Source of the DNA: a virus
IMG/VR virus record: IMGVR_UViG_3300042516_001956
Location: 1-64,000 of that record
Strand: one strand, 5' to 3'
Length of the DNA stretch: 64,000 nucleotides
Position numbers and translations under genes: made by a program. Below the pieces are notes generated by a model that did no database searches, was not told where the DNA came from, and saw only the letters and a program-made list of their open reading frames with translations. Below, piece by piece: positions 58,128-64,000 of the stretch. Each line of letters starts with the position of its first letter. The first letter of the stretch is position 1.

Positions 58128-58526
58128 TTATTTGTTGGATTTAATCATTTTTACAAGTTCCGCTGTTGAACCAACAAACACAGCTTTATCTATGTTCAGA
58201 TTTTGTGTTGATTCTTTTGGCTGTAATTCTTTTTTACGTTTTTGAAGTTCTAATAAATCTTTATTCATGTCTGCTAAACTCTTCATCATAGTAGCAAGAA
58301 CTTCATAAGCTCTTGGAGATTCAGACTGATTTGCTACAGTAGTTAATTCTTCAAAAGATTTACTACCTTTTTCAATGAGTTGTTTAATATTTTCTCTAGC
58401 AAAGTTGGTGTCAGTATCGATATCTGTACCAAAATCCACTGTTGTCAATTCTTTTTTTGGTTGTTCTTTTATTTCAATTGGTTCTATATCAAAAATTTCG
58501 GATAAATTTTGATTTAATTTTTTCAT
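58128..58526 (-). CDS. gp16: Terminase small subunit (gp16)
   Basis: 132 residues. The central helix pair ESPRAYEVLATMMKSLADMN with KDLLELQKRKKEL matches T4 gp16 (DSPRHMEVFATLMGQM, then KEILKLHKEMK). An N-terminal LSEIFDIEPIE and flexible acidic region are usual. It binds and regulates gp17 at packaging initiation. It starts in an ATGA overlap with gp15. Confidence 0.9.
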   Translation of the reverse strand: MKKLNQNLSEIFDIEPIEIKEQPKKELTTVDFGTDIDTDTNFARENIKQLIEKGSKSFEELTTVANQSESPRAYEVLATMMKSLADMNKDLLELQKRKKELQPKESTQNLNIDKAVFVGSTAELVKMIKSNK

Positions 58527-59524
58527 GATAATGTATCCGGATATGTTATAATAGTTTCAGTAAAACCAAAATCTTCTTCTGGTCCTGCATTTAATGGGTC
58601 AGGTTCGGTAATAACTTTAACTGCTTTTACAGCATTTTGGTCAAGAGATTGAACAGCATATCTGGAATTTGAATAATCTCCAGTCAACACATAATTTGGC
58701 TGAAGAGTTTTATTTGCACCAGTAAGTATAATTTCACCTGTAGTTGTATTAGAAAAATAATCTACCGTAGCAACAAAATTATTTGCAATATCTCGAACAG
58801 TTTCACCTTGAGTCAATACTCCATAACCATTTGCAAAATCAACATATGCTTTTTGTTGTGATGTATTTGATAAATCAATAAACAATTGAGTATTAGCTCG
58901 TGTAATAAGATTGCCAGATTTGACTGGTGGCCAAATAAAGCCTTTTGCTGTAAAGTTTAAATCCCAAATAATTAAACGAGTTGTTCCATCAGCATCAACT
59001 CCCTCATAATCAACTGTAGATGATACGGAATTTAATATAATTGGAACGGTATATTTTTGATTCATCGATGGAATAAAATCCACAACAACACTAAAATCTG
59101 GTGTAAAGAATGGTAATATCTGTTCTAATATTTGAGTACCATCTTCAGTATTACGAACATACACAGATAAAGAAAATTCATAATTATATGGAACAGGAAC
59201 AAATTGTGTTTTTACAGTCGAGTCTGTTTCACCTGCAAAGTTACGTAATGTTGAAACTTGTTTACGACTTGTATCGTATTCCAAATTTTCCAAATTAAAA
59301 GACATTCGAGGAACAAGAGTGTTGATTGTCTTAATTAAATTTGGGTCAGATGTTATTCGTGTTAGATATCTTTCTTTTGAACCATAAGAAAGTGGTACTT
59401 TTAGTTTTTCTTTTGGTGTACCTGCTTGAGTATAACGAACAATTTCAAGGTCGTTAAAAAGTGTACCAAAAGTTACGACCATCTTTCGAATGGTGCGATG
59501 ATAAAACTGTGCGTTACCTAACAT
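58523..59524 (-). CDS. gp15: Tail sheath stabiliser / terminator (gp15)
   Basis: 333 residues. FYHRTIRKMVVTFGTLFNDL, VPLSYGSKERYLTRI and EFSLSVYVRNTEDGTQILEQ with ILPFFTPDF correspond to T4 gp15 (ASKEHF, FTRYEDDMFQIVEQILPYF). The C-terminal 80 residues, after FIWPPVKSGNLI, are longer than in T4. It caps the tail at the neck. The start shares one base with the gp14 stop. Confidence 0.93.
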   Translation of the reverse strand: MLGNAQFYHRTIRKMVVTFGTLFNDLEIVRYTQAGTPKEKLKVPLSYGSKERYLTRITSDPNLIKTINTLVPRMSFNLENLEYDTSRKQVSTLRNFAGETDSTVKTQFVPVPYNYEFSLSVYVRNTEDGTQILEQILPFFTPDFSVVVDFIPSMNQKYTVPIILNSVSSTVDYEGVDADGTTRLIIWDLNFTAKGFIWPPVKSGNLITRANTQLFIDLSNTSQQKAYVDFANGYGVLTQGETVRDIANNFVATVDYFSNTTTGEIILTGANKTLQPNYVLTGDYSNSRYAVQSLDQNAVKAVKVITEPDPLNAGPEEDFGFTETIITYPDTLS

Positions 59525-60432
59525 TATGGCTCACCAAAAGGATTTGTTTCTGAAAAATCAATAATACCATCTGATGCTGCCTCAATACGAGCATTATCAA
59601 TGATATCTTCAAATGCATTATTTTGTGTTTCCGTATCAGAAACTAATGTGATACTCCAATTTGCTCCTGATGTATTTCCTTTTACAGCCGAAGTGTCCAC
59701 AAAACTACCTTGTGTTCTGTAAATGTCAATATGTGTATTTGGAACAAAATCAAGAACAAGTGCTTGTGCTGTTGATGTAGCAAGAGTGGAACCCTGATAA
59801 ACTATTTCATCATTAACAAACTTACCTGTACCGCCAGCAGCAAGAGATATACGAGTTCTTGGATAATATGCTCTTATATTGTTATCAATCTCAGCAACTC
59901 CAGTTTCAATAATTTCCGAAGAAAACACATATTGTTTCATTTTTAATGCATATACGTATACGTTGCCGCCACGACCACGACCTAAAGTATAATACATTGC
60001 TTGATTACTTTCATGTTCAACATAAGTAATCTCATACAGTCCAGTCATCATTGGAATATAAATTAAATCACCTTCACGTGGACGAGTCAATCCATTCACA
60101 GCATAACGGAAACGCAATCTTGAAACTAGAAAAGTAATCTCATCACGAATCTCTAAACCAAATTTGGAAATAAAATCACCTTCACCTTCCATTCCAGTAA
60201 CATTTTCAAGATACATTTCAATAGGGCAAGCTGTACGATATTCTTTGAGAACGTCTTCGCCAAATAAGTAATCTACTTCATCTCTTGTAGTTCTTGGTAA
60301 ATAATATACATCCAATCCGTATATTTTAAGTGCTTCAATAACCAAATCTTCCACCAATAACTGTTCTGGAGTAACGGAATTACCATTACCTAAACGAGAT
60401 GGAAAAGGATTAAAATAAAAATTAGTAGCCAC
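59524..60432 (-). CDS. gp14: Neck protein (gp14)
   Basis: 302 residues from a GTG at 60432. Recognised by TNFYFNPFPSRLGNGNSVTP, LEDLVIEALKIYG-type LVIEALKIYGLDVYYLPRTT and REGDLIYIPMMTGLYEITYV, conserved in T4-type gp14, and by its place between gp13 and gp15. It completes the head after packaging together with gp13. The C-terminal 100 residues (GTGKFVNDEIVYQGSTL) form an added beta-domain. Confidence 0.92.
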   Translation of the reverse strand: MATNFYFNPFPSRLGNGNSVTPEQLLVEDLVIEALKIYGLDVYYLPRTTRDEVDYLFGEDVLKEYRTACPIEMYLENVTGMEGEGDFISKFGLEIRDEITFLVSRLRFRYAVNGLTRPREGDLIYIPMMTGLYEITYVEHESNQAMYYTLGRGRGGNVYVYALKMKQYVFSSEIIETGVAEIDNNIRAYYPRTRISLAAGGTGKFVNDEIVYQGSTLATSTAQALVLDFVPNTHIDIYRTQGSFVDTSAVKGNTSGANWSITLVSDTETQNNAFEDIIDNARIEAASDGIIDFSETNPFGEP

Positions 60433-60434
60433 AA

Positions 60435-61388
60435 TTATCCTATAAATATTTCAGAAGGTAATGAACCCATTTGGTACATTTCTTCTTCCATAGTTTTAAG
60501 CTCTTCTTCAGCTTCTTCATATATTTTTTGACCATTCAATGTCACACCACCCGGCATTTGAATACCTTCAAACTTTTTCAAATTATTACCCCACTGTTGT
60601 TTGATTTTTGCAGTAGCATATTTTTTTAGAAAACGGTCATTGTAAATATCTGTTAAACCATCAATTGTCACAGTCGAAGCTGTATGCGTTTGTGTTGGTG
60701 GTGAAGCTAAAGTTAAACTTGTTGGTGAAGCGATGTTCTTTACTTGAACAGATTCTCCCCCAATATTGATAAAATCAAATGGAACAATTTCTTGGTCAAA
60801 TTTTGTTCCTGTTCCTACGATTGTATTTGATGATGGACTACCTGCAACTGTACCAGTTAGAGTTACAGTATCTGGACTTAAAACACGATAACATTCCACA
60901 ATAACATAATCTCCAGGCTCAACGTCACGTGTCCAGTCAATGTCTAAGAATACTTTGTTTTGATGACGATTGAAACGAAACTGTGGAGTTCCTGAGAATA
61001 AAAGATTTAATGTACGTAAATGTTGCATTGTAATTTCATATGACACATATGATACTGATGTAAAGTCATATAAGTCATGTAAACGTAACTGATAACGCAA
61101 ATCAAACATATTGATTGACGCATTTGATTGGTCAAATGGAAATATTCCAATAACAAACTGAACGGCATCAGGACAATAAATCCATTGACGTTCAATGTCT
61201 GCTTGTGTGATTTGATGTTTCATGAACAGTTTTTCTGTTCCATCATAATGGTAATCACGCCAAAAAGATATTGCATCATCAATACGGTCTTCCACTTGGT
61301 CATCATCAACATTAATTTCGATAACCGGAAAACCTAGCTTGCGTAGGCAATATTCTTTAAATTGTTGTCTTGTACTTATTTTTGCCAT
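60435..61388 (-). CDS. gp13: Neck protein (gp13) with inserted beta-domain
   Basis: 317 residues. STRQQFKEYCLRKLGFPVIE, QVEDRIDDAISFWRDYHYDG and the C-terminal KKYATAKIKQQWGNNLKKFE are diagnostic of gp13. Between about residues 174 and 243 a Ser/Thr/Gly-rich beta insertion (VAGSPSSNTIVGTGTKFDQE) interrupts the usual fold, with a style seen in phage tail and fibre proteins. It closes the packaged head. The start overlaps the 101-residue gene by 13 bases. Confidence 0.93.
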   Translation of the reverse strand: MAKISTRQQFKEYCLRKLGFPVIEINVDDDQVEDRIDDAISFWRDYHYDGTEKLFMKHQITQADIERQWIYCPDAVQFVIGIFPFDQSNASINMFDLRYQLRLHDLYDFTSVSYVSYEITMQHLRTLNLLFSGTPQFRFNRHQNKVFLDIDWTRDVEPGDYVIVECYRVLSPDTVTLTGTVAGSPSSNTIVGTGTKFDQEIVPFDFINIGGESVQVKNIASPTSLTLASPPTQTHTASTVTIDGLTDIYNDRFLKKYATAKIKQQWGNNLKKFEGIQMPGGVTLNGQKIYEEAEEELKTMEEEMYQMGSLPSEIFIG

Positions 61389-61681
61389 TTTTCGTTAGTT
61401 ATCTTTGATGTTTGATTTATTGTTTCTAATAAAACTTGTTGACTATTTTCATTTGCCTTTACCATCTCATTTCTAAAGCTCTCAATCGCAGCACCTGTTT
61501 GTCTTTGTTGTTGACTATTTTCTACTAGTAAAACAGGAAACCAAGTTATTGCACAATTCCATTCGTCAATTTCAGCTCCAGTATTTGGATTAGTACCTCT
61601 AATCTGAGTGAACCAACTGCACTGAATACCAATACAGTCTTTTTTAATTAACGGACAAAAATTACCAGGTTTAATTTGCAT
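61376..61681 (-). CDS. Conserved cysteine-containing protein upstream of gp13
   Basis: 101 residues. FCPLIKKDCIGIQCSWFTQI holds three Cys, and EWNCAITWFPVLLVENSQQQ a fourth, possibly a metal or Fe-S site; the C-terminal half is a Gln/Asn-rich helix. I recall this protein in tail-gene clusters of marine T4-like phages, function unknown. GGAG precedes the ATG. Confidence 0.6.
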   Translation of the reverse strand: MQIKPGNFCPLIKKDCIGIQCSWFTQIRGTNPNTGAEIDEWNCAITWFPVLLVENSQQQRQTGAAIESFRNEMVKANENSQQVLLETINQTSKITNEKWQK

Positions 61682-61694
61682 AGTATCTCCATTA

Positions 61695-62165
61695 TCAAGC
61701 CCACTGTGGATCTGGTACCACTGGCCAATCTATTTCACCACCAACAGGATTAAAAAATATCTGACGAATCAATGTTCTATAAGCGTCAAAATCTGATTTA
61801 TTTAGTATGTTGACATCAGGAAGATAAACATAGTCTGTCATGAACAATTTTACTCTAGCTATTTCTTTATTGTCTTCAGCGGTATTTACATATGGTTGTT
61901 TACGTATTTCGTCTTTTTCTAACCACTCTTCAACCAGAGGTAAATATTCATCAACAGATGTTATTCTGGTATTTGGAGGAGTAACTTCATTTTCGTCTTT
62001 TGAATGCTGTAATTCACCGTAGCCTCTTGGGCCATACCAGTGAACGAAAGTAATATCAGAAGGCATTGTATTACTTAAATCGAATCCGTCAATGCAGTCA
62101 CCATTTAAACAAACCACGCCATCTTCTTTTACAAGAGTTAAATTATAATCGTTTATGTTAATCAT
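61695..62165 (-). CDS. Putative tail-fibre assembly-type protein
   Basis: 156 residues directly after the fibre gene. FVHWYGPRGYGELQHS in the N-terminal half and a C-terminal IDWPVVPDPQWA resemble phage tail-fibre chaperone/assembly proteins, which often end in a W-P-x-x-P motif. No enzyme motif. Position next to the fibre gene supports a role in folding or attaching the fibre, but the family call is tentative. Confidence 0.5.
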   Translation of the reverse strand: MININDYNLTLVKEDGVVCLNGDCIDGFDLSNTMPSDITFVHWYGPRGYGELQHSKDENEVTPPNTRITSVDEYLPLVEEWLEKDEIRKQPYVNTAEDNKEIARVKLFMTDYVYLPDVNILNKSDFDAYRTLIRQIFFNPVGGEIDWPVVPDPQWA

Positions 62166-62166
62166 G

Positions 62167-64000
62167 TTAATCCTTCGTTGCTATAATTACATCAACATAC
62201 TGAACAGCAAAATCCATTGCTGTTCCAGTAAATGAACCTGACCATGATGGATTTGTAAAACCGTGACCGTGTACCGAACCCGAACCTGTTCCAAGTGTGG
62301 GTGATGTCGCAGTTCTGTTTGTAGTACCAGTAGCGGAACCACCAATACGTGTACCGGTTGTAGTCATCGTTGCAACGGATGACATTAATTGTTCGGTGTG
62401 TGCGTGAGATGCTAATTGTGCTTCTGTTAGACCCGAATCGGAAACAGCACCACCCGAGTTAGTACCAGAAACAGTACCAGCCGGTGTTCTACTTGTAAAC
62501 ACTGAAGTAAAGTTTGTTGTACCTCCACTACTAGCAGTTCCAGTAACTACTCGTAATGCTTTATTATCATGTGTTGTTGATTTTGTCCAACCAGTTGGTG
62601 CTGTCGTTTGAACAAATAACATAGCAGTTCCACTAGGAAAAACAACAGCACTATTTGCCACAGAAAAAGCTGCATTTGCTTGAATGAATCCTGAATTAGC
62701 ATGAACGAATGCAGCATTGGCTTGAGTAAATCCTGAGTTTGCATGATTGAATGCAGCATTAGTAAGTGCAAAAGAAGTATTGGCTTGAATGAATCCTGAA
62801 TTAGCGTGATCAAATGCAGCATTGGCTTGAATGAATCCTGAATTAGCGTGATCAAATGCAGCATTGGCTTGAATGAAACCAGAGTTTGCTACAATAAACC
62901 CTGCATTTGCAAAAATAAATGTTGAGTTCGCATAATCAAATGCTGCATTAGCATGTATTCCAGATAAATCTACACCAAATGTTATTTCTTTAGTTGTTGA
63001 GTTGTAGTATAATACATCATCAGAACTCACGTTTCTCAATGGATCAACAAAGAACCCAGTTGTAGTAGAATCTAATTGTCCATTAGCGGAAATAATAATA
63101 CTGTTATCATTTTGATTTAGATATCCGGCACCCACGCCGATAGCAATAGCACTATTACCTTGATTTGTTTGGCCTGCCACTGCGCCAATAGCAATTGCCT
63201 GGTAACCTTGATTCATTTCGCCTGCAAATCCACCAATTGCTACTGAGTTTTCACCCTGTGTACCTGCGCCTGCATAGTAGCCAATGGATACTGCGGTATT
63301 ACCTTGAGTGGTTTCACCGGCTGCGGATCCAATAGCAATGGCACTCTCTCTTTGACCTACAGATCCCGCACTGGATCCAATCGCCACCGTGCCTACACCT
63401 TGAACTTGTTGACCCGCATTATAACCAATTGCGGTAGCAAACTGTCCTTGGAGAAGTTGACCTGCATTATAACCAACTGCAATTGCCTGGCTACCTTGGT
63501 CTTGATATGCTGCGCCGACTCCTAACGCAGTACCATAAGCTCCCTGGTTACTGAACCCTGCTTCTTGGCCAATAGCAATGGCATAAGTACCTTGATTGTC
63601 ACTACCTGCGCCAGCGCCAACTGCTGTAGCGTATTGTCCTTGGTTATTGGCTGTGGAACCAATAGCAATATTAGATAATGATTCCAAATAAATTTTTACG
63701 TCAGTATTACTATATGTTACAGATGCAATTGTGATTGTTTTTGTGCCAGAGTTTGTATTGATGATAATATTATTACCAGCAGTAATAGTTAATGTGTCTG
63801 TATTACTTGCTGGTGTTATACTGACACTATTTGCGGATATTGTTGTAAACCCTGTTTGTACTACACCGTTTGCTTTATTAAATGCGGAATTTGCATGTAT
63901 GAATGCGCCATTAGCTAATGTGAACGCAGCATTTGCATGTATGAATGCACCATTGGCTACTGTAAATGCACTGTTGGCATATTCACCTGTTGCATTCTGA
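62167..64000 (-). CDS. Tail fibre/adhesin with YadA-like and heptad repeats (5' end beyond window)
   Basis: The frame is open to base 64000, so the start lies outside; a TTG at 63687 is not the start, since coding repeats continue upstream. In order: seven-residue AF-x-x-AN-x repeats, a beta segment, then about 12 YadA-head-like repeats of the type AIAIGxxAG (about residues 1-195 counted from 63687), a second block of heptads of type ANxxFxx (about 248-344), and a C-terminal collar/fibre tip with FVQTTAPTGWTK, SHAHT and VHGHGF and ending DFAVQYVDVIIATKD. This is a trimeric receptor-binding or structural fibre. Confidence 0.85.
   Translation of the reverse strand, partial: QNATGEYANSAFTVANGAFIHANAAFTLANGAFIHANSAFNKANGVVQTGFTTISANSVSITPASNTDTLTITAGNNIIINTNSGTKTITIASVTYSNTDVKIYLESLSNIAIGSTANNQGQYATAVGAGAGSDNQGTYAIAIGQEAGFSNQGAYGTALGVGAAYQDQGSQAIAVGYNAGQLLQGQFATAIGYNAGQQVQGVGTVAIGSSAGSVGQRESAIAIGSAAGETTQGNTAVSIGYYAGAGTQGENSVAIGGFAGEMNQGYQAIAIGAVAGQTNQGNSAIAIGVGAGYLNQNDNSIIISANGQLDSTTTGFFVDPLRNVSSDDVLYYNSTTKEITFGVDLSGIHANAAFDYANSTFIFANAGFIVANSGFIQANAAFDHANSGFIQANAAFDHANSGFIQANTSFALTNAAFNHANSGFTQANAAFVHANSGFIQANAAFSVANSAVVFPSGTAMLFVQTTAPTGWTKSTTHDNKALRVVTGTASSGGTTNFTSVFTSRTPAGTVSGTNSGGAVSDSGLTEAQLASHAHTEQLMSSVATMTTTGTRIGGSATGTTNRTATSPTLGTGSGSVHGHGFTNPSWSGSFTGTAMDFAVQYVDVIIATKD
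62640..62960 (-). repeat. Tandem 21-bp/42-bp repeats encoding fibre heptads
   Basis: Near-identical units of 21 and 42 bases encode alternating ANSGFIQ and ANAAFDH heptads. Two consecutive 42-base units at about 62790-62870 are almost identical, which would permit slippage or recombination. A related block is at 63855-63990. Confidence 0.85.

Noticed and set aside
60442-60452. TATAAATA on the plus strand
   Set aside because: It overlaps the final codons of gp13 and no plus-strand gene follows; chance occurrence in AT-rich DNA.
62167-63687. Fibre gene starting at the TTG at 63687
   Set aside because: The reading frame continues upstream to the window edge with the same type of heptad repeats, so the true start is outside the window.
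63731-64000. Plus-strand hydrophobic frame at the right edge
   Set aside because: It is the mirror of the heptad-repeat part of the fibre gene; the repeat makes the opposite strand open by chance.
1-64000. tRNA genes, CRISPR arrays, insertion sequences, integrase or attachment sites
   Set aside because: None was recognised. Intergenic gaps are mostly under 60 bases and at most about 125, leaving no room for tRNA clusters, and no integrase or transposase motif was seen.

Overview
This window looks like about one third of the genome of a T4-superfamily myovirus. It is AT-rich, and essentially every supported gene is read on the minus strand, with starts and stops overlapping by 1-14 bases almost throughout. 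I recognise these T4-type genes: gp13-gp14-gp15-gp16-gp17-gp18-gp19-gp20, a gp67-like core protein, gp21-gp22-gp23, uvsY-uvsW, gp55-gp47-gp46, gp45-gp44-gp62-regA-gp43, uvsX and gp41. The accessory genes (Hsp20, the CobS/CobT-like pair, peptide deformylase, an A-type iron-sulfur carrier, 2OG oxygenase and many sugar enzymes) are those usually met in marine or freshwater T4-like phages of cyanobacteria and alphaproteobacteria. The host cannot be fixed from the sequence. No tRNA, CRISPR, insertion sequence or plus-strand gene was found. No gene-free stretch exceeds about 125 bases.

Layout in the direction of transcription, from high to low coordinates. 64-46 kb holds virion morphogenesis: fibre, neck, terminase, tail sheath and tube, portal, prohead core, protease, scaffold and major capsid protein. 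A Dps-like gene sits between gp16 and gp17. 46-44 kb holds recombination genes (uvsY, uvsW) and an Sm-like protein. 44-38 kb is a tightly overlapping sugar operon: radical SAM enzyme, split thiamine-diphosphate enzyme, heptose-phosphate kinase, a DegT-fold enzyme with His in place of the PLP lysine, and an epimerase. 38-33 kb holds the late sigma factor, gp47/gp46, peptide deformylase and a methyltransferase. 33-27 kb is the early host-takeover block, with four near-consensus sigma70 promoters driving a small protein, CobT-like, CobS-like and winged-helix genes. 27-13 kb is the replisome, with RegA, dCMP deaminase, Hsp20, a Mom-like protein and UvsX. 13-10.4 kb is a late-promoter operon (nuclease-like, RNA-ligase-like, IscA-like and small proteins). 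10.4-4 kb is a second sugar/cyclitol operon. 4-0.2 kb encodes two proteins that look like cleavable internal head proteins, followed by the start of another virion protein.

How it fits together: early genes carry consensus -35/-10 boxes. Late genes carry the T4 late box TATAAATA, matching the encoded gp55-type sigma factor and gp45 clamp. Several late, non-structural enzymes begin with a peptide closely resembling the T4 capsid-targeting sequence and contain further prohead-protease-type sites. They include a nucleotidyltransferase plus P-loop kinase polyprotein of 1007 residues and an RNA-ligase-like protein. I infer that they are packaged in the head, cut by gp21 and injected with the DNA. 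This is the most interesting candidate system in the window. Second come the two sugar operons, which together point to heptose/cyclitol-derived glycans or nucleotide sugars made by the phage.
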